From: Campylorhamphus procurvoides
Lineage: Eukaryota; Chordata; Aves; Passeriformes; Dendrocolaptidae
Direction of reading: 5' to 3'
DNA length: 64,000 nucleotides
Assembly: GCA_013396655.1 (NCBI GenBank)
Contig: WBMV01006289.1
Location: 3,208,342-3,272,341 of the forward strand
Positions within the stretch are counted from its first letter, which is position 1; every line of letters begins with the position of its first letter. The notes beneath the pieces were generated by a model. The model ran no database searches. It worked only from the letters and a program-made list of their open reading frames with translations, and was not told the origin of the DNA. The position numbers and the translations under genes were made by a program. Positions 1-13,900 of this stretch are shown here, piece after piece.

Positions 1-3000
1 GATACAAAGAATGGGGATGTAAAGCAAATGCTTAAGAAAAAATTGTCTGGAGCGTGTAATTGAATTTATGTAATCCAGTCATGGAGACAGAAGAGCCCGT
101 CGGTGCTGCTGTATTAGTCTGCTCACAGATGGCTGAAAGTATAAGGTGAACATACTTGGATGCTAATGGCTCCAGAAAACTACTATAACACATCTTTGAC
201 CAGTCAGGACTGCTTAGTACAAAATTCAAAGCTGAAGGCCCTTCTGAGCCAAAGGAGACTTCTTTGATGAGGAAGCTCTTGATATGCTGAATAACCTTGG
301 CAATTAGTTGCCAAACTCCCTGTGATACCAAATTGGAGTGGGGATATATTTGTCTGATTATTCTCACAAGTGTGGAGATTCATAATCTGCCATCGCTCCT
401 TCAGCTGGTGTGTACGTAGCTCATCTCACTGGCTTTAATGCAAAGTGCAGTAATACTCAGCCTTAGTAAGGACAGCTAAATAGCCCAGATTAAGGAGCTT
501 TAATAAATGTTTCCTGCAGGCCCAACTGTGTTGATAGCACCATCTCAGTGATGCTTCCCAATTAGTGTAGACTCAGAGAACTGTTTATTATACTTATGTA
601 ATTAAAAAGGCACCGTGCTGTAGGTTTGCAGTAACATGCTTGCATTATATCAGTAATCTTAACACTTCATCTGTATTTCACTTATTAGATTTGGGAACAG
701 ACACCTCTCTTCTCTGGAAAAAAAGATCAGCAGGAAAGCCCAAATCCATCCTTTTGTCTCTCATGTGTTGAGCAAATGGTGCTGACACCAGGAAATGTGC
801 AGCACTTGACACGTGCATTCTGTAAGTGCTTGAATGCAGCTCACAGGCACCGCATGCCGTCAGTGCTTCAGAGCGCTGACAGCATCCTGGTAGATTGTCA
901 TAGTGGACTGAAAAGAGGATAAATAACTATAAAAGGCATATAATTGCATTTTTATGTGCATAAAAACATACATTAGTGAAGACTTCAAAAAATTAGCAGC
1001 TATCACAGACTAATGTATTATTTAAGAAACTTTCTGAGGTGTAAATAAATTTTAAACTATTTTAAGAATACAGTGCTTTTTTAGGATGATAGTTCAGATT
1101 TTGAAGGTACCTGTGGCAGGGCAGGAGAGCTGTGCAAGTTTACTGGCAAGTTATTGCTCTTGCAACTACTATCCCCTTTGTAAGAGGAGATGAGCGTGGT
1201 ATCCTCTGATCACAAATAGAGGGGCAGTTTGGCAAACTGGAGCAGCGAGATCCCCCTGGACAGGGCCAGGAGTTATGTGATTTGCTGGTGAGGTGAGAGA
1301 ATGAAGGAGGGAAGAGGTTGGTGATTCATAGCCTTCTAAGGAGACAGACTGATGGCAGATGAAATCTTGGAGGGAAATGCTTGGGATAGTCACGCAACAT
1401 GGCAAGCTTAGCCTTATCCAGCTCAAGTGTGGATGCATAGACAGTCTGTATAGGCCCTTGTCAGAACCAGGCTGCATTTGCACAAATGCTGTGCTGCTCA
1501 GGTTCTCCTGTAGTGAAAATACAAGTGGAGGCTGTAGATCCCCAGCACAGTGTCCTGCAGCCACCCGTGAGGCAGAGCAGCCTGGCCAGCCTGGGACCCA
1601 GGCAGTGGCAAAGTACCCATCCCTTTCTGGGGGAAGGTGAGCATGTAGGAAGGTGGTGTAACTACAGCTCTGATTGACACGCTCTGGCTGAGAGGACAGA
1701 TTTCAAAAACAAAGACTGAGAAAAATCTCTGTATATGAATCACTTGCTTCCTGAGCTTTAGGGGAATGCTGAACATGGGGTTTACAGAGACATCAGCTCC
1801 TGCTTCTGCTCTTCTGCTCATGGCCCATACACTTCTACTCAGATTCTTCAGCCATTCTTCACATTGCTCAGCTGTATGAGGAGAAGAAAATCCTATGTGA
1901 AGATGCCTTAACCATCATCCCACTATATACAGCCTCCTGGGAAACTTGACCAGGTTGTTTAATGCAGTTGCAGGCAGGCTGGAGTGAGCTGGAGCTTCTG
2001 TCCCGCTAAGCTCTCCTCCAGTTTTACCTCTTCCTGTGACGTTTTTGGTTTGGTTTGGTTGCACTCTGCCTACAGGTGGGAGCAGCAGCCAGCTCATTGC
2101 CGTGGGTGGTATGAAGATTCACCTTTGGGACTCTGGCACTCTAGGGGGTTGTCACAGACATTGTGTGACATTGAAAAAAGTTTTGGGGACCTCTGTAGGT
2201 AGTGATGTGGATCATTTATGTGTGTGGATCTAGCCATCCATTAGAAAAACCCATGAATGAACTTTGATGGGAGGGCAATATTCCCGACATTACAGTGGTG
2301 AGTTACTGTGCACGTTGCATGCCATCCATGCAGAGCCTTGAGCAATGGATGACTAAGTATCATCTGATTCTCTGTTAATAAAAAGTAGGTGAATATGCAT
2401 GTTTCACTCAGGAAGGAAATGATGAAACTGGGGCAAGATACTTGGAAAAAACTCCATTTCAAAACCCCTTTTTGCTTTCCAGGGCAAAGTAGACACTGCT
2501 AACAACTTCAGGTGGAGTTGGGAAAAGCCAAAATTATAAGGAAGCACTCTTTTGCTTTTAAGCCTTTTGGAGTTACAATAGTGAGGTAGTGATAGAAATT
2601 TTATTGTGCACATTTCCAGTGTGCATGGAATGGAATGGGCAAAAGATTTCCTGCTGCCTTTAAAAAGAATTGGGTAACTCAGATGCATGCCCGGCTGTGC
2701 TCTGAATTTAGAAATCAAGCATTGCTCCCAGCAATGACTTTTTAGAAAATTGATTTTCTTAATGTAAATCATCTTCTAAGGTGACCTTGGGTGAGGCAAA
2801 TCAATACAGGACTGCTGAAAGCAGCATTTGCTCTCAGCAGAAATACAGATGCCAGAGTTGGGCAGCCCCAGCCAACTTCTGCCCCATGGCAGCCCTGCCC
2901 ACCCCTGACCCCGGCCTCTCGTCCTGGCCCTGGGGAGCCACCAGCCCCTTCCATGCAAATAGCTAACACGGTTTGAACCCATGGAGGTCCTTCAGTTGTA

Positions 3001-6000
3001 CCAGAGCAGCAGGCTCTCAGGGACACACTGCAGATCTTCAGTGTGTCAAGCTGTTTTGTGAGACAGGCTCACTGGGATCCCCTGATCCAGTAATGATCTT
3101 CAGTTAGTCTGTAGGATCGGTCTGGCTCTGGTGATGCATTGGGCACAGTGCACAGCCATCACTCACTGAAGGTCTCTGTTATTTTAAATATGTGCAGGGA
3201 GAAATACTTAATGCGATCATGATCATATATGCAGTCTTATCTTGTTTATGACTTCAAATATTCCTGTGAAAAGCACAGGAAATAACAAAATGTAAAAAAA
3301 CACAAGAAACTTGATAACCTGTGCATCACCATAGTTTCCATTACTTCCTGGATTTGACTAGCTCAGAAATACTGCAGGAAGTGCTTTTTCTTGTGGTATT
3401 TTTGCTTCCTCTCCCAGAAGAGTGGAAGCATTACACAATGGCATGTGAAAATGAGAGGGGGACCTGCACTGCCAGTGAGTTGGGTTATGAGAGCACAGCA
3501 TTTCTGCTTTCCATGGCTGTTCCCGTCCTGGAGGGCTGAGGGTTGGTATGGCAGAACTCACCAGCTCTCAGCAGCCAGGAATGCCTGGTCCTCTTCAGGG
3601 AGGGTGGCAGTAGAGCAGGACGGTGGGTGGGCTGTGGGCAAGCATGGGTCTGGCAGGAGGGCATCGGAATCGCTTCTTTCTCCTCATTGCTCAATGCTTG
3701 CAGAGAAGCTGATCAACCTGAGCTGCTGCTTTGCAGCTTTAGGCCAATTTTTATTCTCAGTGAATCTGTCCAATACCCATATACAGCTTAATAAACACAA
3801 AAGAGGTTAAGCCAGTTCCTTGTGAGTACTTTATTGTTTAGATTTGAGATCTCATTTACAGATGCAAAATGCCTACGACTACCCTCCATCCAGGCTGATC
3901 CTGGCCAGTCAGCATTCGGTCTGATGAGCCAGAACATACGCATTAAATCCTGCATTAAAGCTCTGCTGATATCATTGTGCTTATTAAATAATACAAACAT
4001 TTTTCCTGTTTGCCAAACAGTGGGGATCCCTAGTGCACACTGGGGAAGCATGAACTATAAAAGCCTCTATTCTTTTTTAATTAGGCTGTATCTAATTAAA
4101 ATTATTGCCTGCCATTACTAGCATTTATAAAGTATTTTCCAACTCGGCATGACTCATGGGGCTATATGGAGACAGATTGCACTGCAGTCTATTTGGGATG
4201 TGTTTGCCTGTGCTGTGCAATCATCCTTTATCATCACAGGCAGGCAGTGTTTGTCTGAATTATTATTCAGTGTGTACTGCCAACTATCCGGGCCTCCATG
4301 GTTCCTCTTATAAATTCACTGATTAGTCTATTTTGCATATATATGAAATCTGGGCTTGGGATCCAGCTTGGGGCTCTGAATGGACAAGCTAATTTGAAGG
4401 CAGAAGCAGAACTGTCCCTAGAAGTGGCTGATGGAGAGTTTAACAGCTCAAGATGCTGGGCTAGTTCAGGAGTCAGCTGTTGCAAATGATGTGGAAACAC
4501 CTGCAGTCTTTCTATTGACCTGTGTGGACACGGGAGCCATTGCATGTCCTCCAAGCAGCCCACTTGGCCCATGAGGAGTGACTGTTTTGGAGGGAAGCAA
4601 AGACCCTGGCAATGACATGGCATAGGCTGCCATGGGCAACCCCAGTAAAGCCAAGTTTAGCCAGAAACTGGAGTGAAGCCAGGTGTTCCTCCAAGGAGAT
4701 AGCAACCAGGAGCCCTCCCAGAGTGATAGGAAAAGGTTGTGGCCAGCAGGGGTTTTGCCTATATTTGCCTGAAGAATAAAAGTGTGTCTGAAGAGTGTGG
4801 ATAGGGGGGATTGGGCTGCGAGGGAAGCAGGCCAGGAGGGACCTGGCCCACCTGGTTGGTGCAGGTCAGGGGAGCCTGCAGACTGTGGTGCTGGTTCAGC
4901 AACGAGGGATGGGGGCTGTTTTGGGACAGGGGGACACTCAGGGCTCGGACAAGTGCAGGGAGCTGCCCACAGAGCTGAGGGCAGCTGCCTCAGGCCAGGC
5001 AGTAGCACTTGGAGAGATCATGCTGGTTTGGCAGGATCTTGGCTGGAAACATTCAAAGTAATGTGCAAGTGTGTGGAATCTTCAGATTTACAGGCTGCCA
5101 GCTGATTCCCAGACATGGTGGACTGTGGGTTTGTAGGTGGCAGGGTTTAGAGCCGTAGCTCAAAAGGGTCACACATTCCCTGCTCAGGAGGTGTGTCTGC
5201 ACTGGAAGGATGCAACGAATGGAGCAGAGTAACCCCTATGAGAGCCTGCACTCCTGGGGGAGGCACACAGCAAGCATCCTGCTGAGGGATGTGCAGAGCT
5301 GCTCACCTTCCCTGCCCTCCCCAGCCCCTGCTTCATGCCCCCCTACTCTGGCTTTTGGCCCCCTCAGGTTGGCTTTGAACAGAGGTGCAGATGTGAGGGG
5401 TGAGAAGTGAACAAGGCAGCAGGATGCTGAATGAGGGGATACAATGGCATGGCAGCCACTGATGGAGCAACTGAAAGTAAAAGACTCAGCTCTGCAAATT
5501 ACAGCATATATGGGTGAGCTGAAGCCATTGCTGTCAGTGTAAGGTTTAAAGTAATATTTCAGCTCTTGTTCTCTCACTTTTTGTGGTATGTTTTTCTTCC
5601 AAGGGTTATTACAGTGCATGAAGCATAGGTATAATGCTATTATTGTCTTTCCTTTAAGTCAGTTCATCTCAAGTAAGACATGACAAGACATGGAATTAGG
5701 TTAAAATTAAAATCTTACCATATAAATTTAAGTTTTTAGTATAGGCTTGCCCATCTGAGATTACACCATCTTTCTTCTGAATGCCGTATCTAATACAAAA
5801 TAAGATGTAATACCTGCTCTGTGAGCTGATAATCTAAAAGGTAGAAGAAAGAAAAGGTAATATTTTCAGCTTTTTTTTATAGGTGAGGAACTGGGACACA
5901 GAGAATCAAATTATTCCCATGTCATGCAGACTAGGAATTAACATGTATTTTGAATTTCCAGTTTCGTCTTAACCACAGAAACAAATTTTCTCTTTGAGTA

Positions 6001-9000
6001 GGGATGGTTTAGTCTGGATTTTAAAACATTTCTTATATGGAGTGCTAAAATAATTTAAAGCTCTTGCTGTGCTATGGTTGCTCCCTTCATGCTTGGACAA
6101 CTAGCTTTATGTCTGCTGCATTTTCACCTCCCACTGTGGATAAAGTATAAGTTTTCTTACCTCATTCAAGACAGTCTTTGGTATGAGTTCTTTTCATCAC
6201 TGTACCTTGAAGAACAGTTGCACGCATCATCCAAATGTGAGCTTTGCACTACTTCTGGTGTTAAATCAACATCAGTAAAACCTCCTGGTGCTCTTTCACA
6301 TGGACAAACACCATGATAATTAATGTGAATACAGTTATTTGTCAACTGCCACGCAATTGGTTTTTATGGATCCTTCTTGAGCTCTTTCTCTTTAATTACA
6401 TGGTAGAGAAAGAAGAAGCCAAGGTTGTGCATGGGACAGGGTTTGTGGTTGCCAGCTGATGAGTTTTGGACTCATCTTTTCCTGCTGTAGAACACAAAAC
6501 AAGTCAATGAGCTAACACCCAGGTTAAGACCTGCTACAAGGACTGGCAGGTTGGTTTGCTCCTCCATGTTACTGCTAAAGCTGAGGTTTTTTCCAAGCTG
6601 CTGCTGCTGTGTAGAAGCTCATTTGAACTGCCACACTCATGTCCTGCTGGAAGCCTGGTTTGCCTTTGAACTCAGGATTTGCATCTTGAGAACTGAAGGC
6701 AGCATCTTGGGCAGATTTTCATAGGGGCAGCTGTTTTCACCAGCAGAAGGCCCTGGGTTAGATTGCCAGGATCTGGTGCAATTTGTTCCTCATTTATTAA
6801 TGTAAGAGTATTATTCTGGATACCTGAATTTCTCACAGGACAAGCACTGGGAGGATGATGCTAAAATGAAATTATGGGGATAACAAGTTTATACTTGTTT
6901 TTCTGCTCTTTCCCATGCATGGCTATAATAGGCAGGAAATTGAGTGAGACCAACCTTCGGGTTGGGCTGAAAAGGTCACTTGCCTCGTTGCATCTCACAA
7001 AACCAAGTTCCCTCACACTCGGAGCAGGGTAGCAGCACTTACCCCCTGTCGCTCGCCTGTGTGGTGTCTGGGTTTGCTTTCCTTCCTGAGCTGAATATGT
7101 GAGTTCAATGAGAGCTCGCACACCAAAGCATGAAAGAGAATGGTAAACCTGTCTGTTTGGTTGCATCTGGTTTCACCAGTTTGCAGCTGAGGTAAACAGA
7201 GTTTTCATTCTGAAACAGCACATTGCAGCAGAGGAATCACTTTTCAGTGCTATTGAACACAAAATGGTTGCAGCTCTTCTGAAGAAAGACACTCAGCTCA
7301 CCTCTCCTCCAGTTCTGGTCTTCCCTGGCACTGTCAGAAAGATGGACCTGCTTTAGATCGCCTGGGTTTTGGCCAAAATGATCTGCGTCTGAAAGGGAAA
7401 TACTGCCAGAGCAGTTAAATATAGCCTTATTAATTATTCCTGGCAGCTCACACAGTGTCAATTAAACAAGGATTTACATTCCCCAACAATTTTAGCATAA
7501 TTTTCACTTTCAATCTCTTTTAAGTCCTAAATATGCAATCTGTCTATTAGAAGATGGTTGCTTCCTCAAACAATTTAAATTCATGTTATTTCATGAATTA
7601 AAAAGAAGGGATTCTTTACTGTCAGAAATCATTAGTATATGTGTTTTTTGGCTTGTCTTTTTTATTAGCTGCACCATCACCATGTTACCTCCTGTTTGGT
7701 TGCTTTTGTTTACCTGCTATCAGAGACTATTTAATCCTAGCTTTCTAGTTGTCACACTTAATGTAGGAAGGAATATGGGGGATTTTTGGTTTTGTTTTTT
7801 TTGTTTGTTTGTTTGTCTTTTAAAGCAAGGAGTACAGCAAGACCAGGGACAGATACTGCTGTGCAACCACTCATTAGAATTCCACCAGGAGCAGGACATC
7901 AATTTGCATGCCTGTAAGGTAACAGGAGCTTATACCCGGGTGTAGGGCTACCCTGTCTGGCCCTGAATCCTGCCAGGAGATGGGTGCACTGCAAAACTGC
8001 CATGCAAAACTGCTTAGCAGCAGAGATGTGTTGTCACCTTGTCCCACAGTGTGCTGTATGGCCCAGTGCTGTGTGCCACCCTCACATCCTGGACAGGGCA
8101 GAAGCTGCACCAGCCGAGTGTCCAGGCACAAGGCTTTGTCTATGGGTGAAAGATGCAAGTGGCATTTCTATGGTGGACTTTTCTATTATATCTAATATCA
8201 GGACTCAAGGGATTTCTGTACTGGTATCTACACTGGAACTGAGCATTGAGAATCAAAGAAGGCATTGCTGGCGGAATTGTTGCTATGTTATAGTGTCATG
8301 ACATTATATCATTGCAGTGGAAAGTAATGTGACAATCAATGAAAATTATTGAGGTAGCTAATTCTCCTTCCTTCCATGCACTGTCTTGTGTTGAGTTGAT
8401 ATTAATAGTAAGATTCCAGTCTTGGCAGTGATAAAAGCATATCTCTGAAAGCCAGTTCAGCCATAAAAAGGGTAAATGTTTATGTGTAGTAACTAAGCAC
8501 ATGAGTAAGAAAAGACCTCAGTGCAAAAAGCCTAATGATAATGTCTAAGAGAGGTTTGCTAAAGTCACTGTTCAGAGCAATACTGTGGCTGCCCTTCAAG
8601 TTAAACACTCACTTAAGCACTCACATGTGCTCAGTGTTTGCCAGCATGTTAATACAGGGAGTTTGTGAAAAACACATCTTTTATAGCATTTCATAAATAA
8701 TCAGAATTTCCAGACATAGAAGGACTAACAATTTTTTAATAACAGGAAAGTTTCGAGACATAAAAAAAACTCCAACCCTGCAATCCAAGAATCTGCTTGC
8801 TGTGATGACGAGGCATGCAAACACACTCTGGAGACATCAAATATATGGGATGTTACGGACACCCAGTACCTTGGGGTTAAGGAAACTGCTCCATACCTGC
8901 ACTAAGGTTTAAATCATAATTTCATTGATAGTTGTAATAGCTTAGTGGGTGTAACTGTGAAGCAAATATAAATTGTGTCTCCTGCGAACAGGTAAAGCAT

Positions 9001-10290
9001 GTAGCATGTGTTGAAAGACAGAAGCAGATGCTTCATGTTGCACAATAAACACTTTGCCAAGCTGTCATTTCTTCATCCTCTAATGGACCACAAGAGAAGG
9101 AAAGTATAACATCTGTTTGTAAACATGATCAGGTGTGAGTCAGTAAAAGGAAAACCATGCAGTAAGAAATGATAAATTGCTCATTTATATGTTGATCTAC
9201 CATAAAAGACTATGGTCTGGGAAGAATTTTAGCTAGAAAAATCATCACAATGTCTTACAAAGGAACCTTCTCTGCTCACTGCAGGCTGCTAGGTTATTTC
9301 TCTGTGGAAAGCACACAAATGTAACACTCATTTTCCTTGTAATCATACCTGCAGGCCCTTGTTCCTACAGTTTCTGATAGTAACTAACATGAAGTAAGAG
9401 CTGTATCTCCCAAGAAGCACTTCCTTTATCTTCATCAACAGCTTAATTTAAATATCCAAAAATGCCGACAGTGACAGTAAAAATAGTTCTCTCCCTAAAT
9501 TCCTAGTGTTTCAAGCACTCCTTTATCAAAGAAGTTGATTCTCTGCCAATGGGCATTTTTAGTAGCTAGCTGGTTGTGCAGAGGCTGTGTGTACCTGTTC
9601 TGTTTTGGCAGCCTGTGAGGTGTCCAGCAGCACCCAGAGGGATGAGCTTTTAGATTCAGAAAGGGCAGAAATTAAACTATTTTGAGAATTTTTAGCTCTT
9701 GCTTTGAAATCTTAACTGACTTTGGCAAGTAAGAGTGGACAAAAAATCCCCACTTGTCTTTTTGAACAGCTCTTAAAAACTATGTGTGGTTAACATGGAA
9801 AAAGGACAGCTTTTAGCTGTAGACTCCTTGAGTGATCTCTAGCACTGCAGCTGAAAATTTCGTGTGAAGTTTGTTGTTGCTGTTGTTGTCTGTAACACTG
9901 GGTTGTAAATTTTTATATGAGTTTGTTATAGATATTCTTTATCAATGGGCTTTTAGAGCTAGAGACAGCACCAAAAAAGGGAAAGTGATTCCCGTTTCAC
10001 ACCCAGCATTATACTTGGCAGGGCTAAATAATGCCAGAAATGTGCCAAATGCACACGATGAGGAGGGGTTGGAAAGAGCTTTTCACTCATTCTTCAGGCA
10101 GATCATGTGTCAAAGATGCAGTCTACTCATGTGCAAAAGGACCAAAGCATCCCTGGATCCCCTACAAATTCAGCTGAGGAAGGGTGCTGTCACACACCAG
10201 TAAAAACTGTCTGTGCCCCGGCAGATGATGGACAAATCCTTATCTCTGAGCTCATTGCCTGGCCTTGCATTTAAATATTTTCAGTTTTCA
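1..10290. other. Intergenic DNA, no supported gene
   Basis: Non-coding sequence upstream of VAV3. Open frames here are short, lack splice context and show no family resemblance. The longest, about 180 codons on the - strand near 4.5-5.0 kb, has a low-complexity Pro/Ser/Leu composition expected from a GC-richer chance frame. The segment 3790-4280 is AT-rich and contains two TAATTA homeodomain cores at 4078-4083 and 4093-4098. It may be a conserved non-coding element, but I could not test this. No transposon end, tRNA or other RNA gene was recognised. Confidence 0.6.
7795..7816. repeat. Short (TTTG)n simple repeat
   Basis: A T-rich run followed by several TTTG units. It has no associated gene. 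Confidence 0.7.
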
Positions 10291-10460
10291 TTTATTTACT
10301 TTTTGTTAGAATAATTATTTTGGTTTTTGACTACCCAAGTGGCATTTTACTTGAATGGCATACACTTATGTGGCACTTCAAAAGGCTTCCTCCTCCACTG
10401 CCATTTCCAGAGTCTTTGATGCCTTTTGATTTTGAGAAGTCCGGGGTTAGTCCTTGCTCT

Positions 10461-10466
10461 TTTATT
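10461..10466 (-). terminator. Candidate poly(A) signal AATAAA for the small membrane-protein gene
   Basis: TTTATT on the + strand reads AATAAA on the - strand, 242 bases after the stop of the 85-aa ORF. A second AATAAA lies at 10291-10296. Such hexamers are common in AT-rich DNA, so their use is inferred. Confidence 0.35.
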
Positions 10467-10707
10467 TTTAAATAAGTGCCTGGTTGTTGTCATCTGCTGT
10501 GCTTAGGACTCTAGGTCAATTCTGCTAAAGGTCAATGCAAACGCTGTCTTGAAGGCAAATGTGTGTTAGGTAACATAATGTGTGTTAGATAACATCTCAT
10601 TCTAATAGTGTTCTTAGAAATGGACTGTGTTCACCGCAAGGATTCAAATAATCTTTGTTTTCGACATGAACTTTTTTTTTGCTTCAATAAGCGAAGCTCT
10701 TTCTGTG

Positions 10708-10965
10708 TCAATCCTGTAAAGCCAAAGAAGGCTTGCTCTGAGCTCGTGTGAAGAAAGCCAGGATTACTGCAGACACACCCAAAATGCAGAGCAGAGGGAC
10801 TAGATTAGCTCCCAGTGTCATTCCTGACTCTGCACCTTCATCCTCAGCGACACTTGTCTTGACCTTGTATCCAGCAAGTTTGTTTATCGCTGGGTTGTAG
10901 GGCCTGGCTGGCCATGCCCATCCCTTGAATGGTGCAGGAGCCTCAGGGTAAGGTGCAGCAGACAT
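10708..10965 (-). CDS. Putative small single-pass membrane protein, 85 aa, family not recognised
   Basis: This open frame runs from ATG at 10965 to the stop at 10708. Residues 1-50 are hydrophilic and rich in Pro/Ala and aromatics (PYPEAPAPFKGWAWPARPYN near the N terminus), then an acidic EDEGAES stretch. Residues about 53-72 form one clean hydrophobic helix (VPLLCILGVSAVILAFF), followed by a short basic tail (TRAQSKP). No signal peptide is seen, so a type III or tail-anchored topology is likely. The ATG has A at -3. Just upstream on the - strand is TTTTCCTTGGCAG with a CTAAT branch-like motif, which suggests that a 5' UTR intron ends at about 10967 and that the whole CDS sits in one exon. 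Codon use and protein composition look more like a real gene than the chance ORFs nearby. I do not recognise the family and assign no function. It could also be a decayed copy or a chance ORF. Confidence 0.5.
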   Translation of the reverse strand: MSAAPYPEAPAPFKGWAWPARPYNPAINKLAGYKVKTSVAEDEGAESGMTLGANLVPLLCILGVSAVILAFFTRAQSKPSLALQD

Positions 10966-10966
10966 C

Positions 10967-13900
10967 CTGCCAAGGAAAACCTTATTAGAAATACTGTCTT
11001 TAAATAATATGTCTTACTTCTGTAAACTTGCAGCAGCATTATATCAGCTGCTTTTCCTTATTAGAAAGTTGAAGGCAGACAATCTATAAGTAGCCTAGTA
11101 GTTCCCCAAGACTGATACAGCTATGTGTTTTGCAGCAGCATTCTTCAGTCACCTGTATCAGACGTCTTTTGTTTGCCTGGCTGTGCCTTGCACGGGACTG
11201 CAGATTGTCAGCTTTGGTATTTCTCTTGAAAGAATTTGCTGTCATTGAAGGGCATCGGGAAGCCTCTTTTTTTTTTCTGTAGAAAGATAAGGGAATTTGG
11301 CAAATACTGAATAATGTGATCAAATAATGTACAAGTGTGACTTTGAGTTTGTTTCCTTTCCCTGAGCTATTTATGCAGCACACGTTTGAAGGCAAGCTGT
11401 GAGTATTATGCAAAGAAATCTGCTAGCATGCAATCTTCAAGAGGAGATTTAAGATTTAATTTCAGGCAGGATCTGCATCACAGCAGCTAATAGGAAGAGC
11501 TGTTTACACTACTCTGACAGCCATACTAAAAATTTAGTGTGTTTAATGCTTATATTTCCATGTTTCATTTCTGCTGTAGTGAAAGGCTTTTGCAGGCATG
11601 GACTGACTGAATGAAATGCCCACAGAAATGAAATGCCATGTGAAATCATGTTTTGTCATTAGCTGCAGAAGCTAAGGTGAATGTGAGAGGAAACATGGAA
11701 GTTTCATCTCACCCACTAATGTTTATTGCCTTAAACCAGTGACCAGTGTGGTTCTGCTGGTGAGCTCTGGTGAACTGGCTGCTGTGTGGCAGTGATGCCT
11801 CAGGACTCAGAGGTCTTACCCCAGAGCTTACAGGCAGTGGAGAGTGAAGAGAGAGGTCTGATTCCCATCTACCCAGCTTGCATGAACATAAGTGAATGAA
11901 CTTCTCTTTCTCTGGTTACAAGCCTTTAATGTAGCATGAGCATGAGGTTAATGCAGTATCTTGGGCTACACTGCTAAACTCACGTAGTCCAGCTAAGTGA
12001 CAAAAAGTGAAGGATAGTGCCTCTTGCCATCTTTTCCATTTTTGCACTGTAAATGGTGCATTTCTTTCAGTTACCACAGCCATCCCTTACTGGTGATGAA
12101 AAGCAATAATGCCCTGTTTTTTTAAAAAAAACAATACTTTTGCACTAAAACATGCCTTAGCTGTGATCTCAGCTGCAGTAAAGAAATGTGAGCAGTCCTC
12201 ATCACTCAATCCTCACCCATCATCAGTGCTATCTTTTCCAAGAAAACAGGTAGATTCCCTGAGATCTTGAGGGCTGTAGCTGACAGGGTTGCAAGCCCTG
12301 GCAGCGGTAGATAATCAGAAGCTCAGGTTAAAGGTATTAGAGAGGCTCTGCTAAGCTGGCAGCTTCCTGCTCTACCTGCAGTGTGTGGCTATGAGAGTTT
12401 GCCTTCCTTGCTTTTAGAGACAGAAGTAACTTTTGGGTCTTAAATATCTGAGCAGGACATCAGCTCTGAGTTTCTGTTAACGTTGGGCTTGGACAAAACC
12501 CAGTACTTTATGACAAATGCCATAGCTAATTATATTCATTAGGAGAAAGTATGAAGTGGCTGCTTTCCCCTCCAAGGTAATACAGTGTTCCTTCCAAATG
12601 TTCCCTGGTGTTCTGCTCATGCTCTGCTCACTGCTGGCCCAGCGGCCAGGCATTGACCTGCTGGTCTCAACTGTCCTTCATAAACTGCCCCACCACTTTG
12701 TCCACATCAGTGTCTCTCATCTTGTGTTAAGTTATGCCATAATCTCTTGTGCCTATTTCTGACCACCTCCTTTTCTTATTTTTTCCAAAGCCTTTTTAAA
12801 TTTCACTTTATTTTTTTCTTCAGTCTGCTTAGGCTCCCAGATCCTCCTTATGTTACGAAACACATGCGAGAACATAATGGCAATAGTTCGTATGATAAGA
12901 AACTCTGAAATTAGAGCTGGTTGCATGATTTATTTTTCTAGGTCAGGTGTATTTGAACATTTTCAGTGAATGTATTCAAATACCTGAAAATATAATTCTT
13001 TCTGAGAAAATTACCACTTGTCTTGGTGTAAACCAGCAGAAAGATACAATCCAATTAAAAGTGAGAACTTAGGATATGGCATGTCTGCATGGCTGAAGTC
13101 AATGTCAAGACTCGAACAGCCTTCTGTGGAGTCAGGATTTCTCTAATAAAGGAAAGCTGCACTACTAAATCAAACTGCCTTGATTGCTTTCAGTGGAAGC
13201 TCTGCTTGATTGGGCACAACAGAATTTGTCCTGTGGAAAAGGATCAGGAGCTTGAGAGAGCACGGTAGAAATCAGCCCAGGAAAAGAAATCTAATTTTAA
13301 CAGGTGACTTGAGCTCATATACACAAGACCTTATTAAATGGAGACTATTCAGTCACACAGTTACAATGGCTATAAAGTGGAAGGAGTTTTTCATTAATTA
13401 TTCAACAGAAGTGAGATCCATATTTTGCCTCAGACTGACACTTTTTACCATCTGCTTAAAACCTAACTGTCTCATAACAGCTATTATCAGCTCAGGGTTT
13501 TTTTCCTCTTTTAAAGTAATCATTATGCTGAGCTTCCAGATTGTTTAAGGTATCTGAGGTCCAAGTATGAGCATACAGTTACAAGTAGCTGATACTTACA
13601 ATTGCTATTTATTTTCATATGTTTGACTAGCAGCTGATTAGTACATTTGCTTTGCTCAGTTGTAATTGTGATCCAGCAGTGGCCTTGATCTTGCTAACTG
13701 TTATATCTGAGTTTAACTGCGGTCCTGTAATCCCAATAGGCTCATTTTAAAAGGAGATAGTGACTCAAATTCATGCCTAATATAACTCTATTGAAATTAG
13801 CACTTTTCACCAGGGATGAATTTGTCTCAGCATCTAAAAGTGCCCTGAACACAGACAGAGGGGGCCTTAGCAGTGTGTCCTGAACACAATTCCAAAGCTG

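Noticed and set aside
4466..5008. 180-codon - strand frame
   Set aside because: Pro/Ser/Leu-rich with no domain signature and no clear splice or promoter context; chance in a GC-richer patch.
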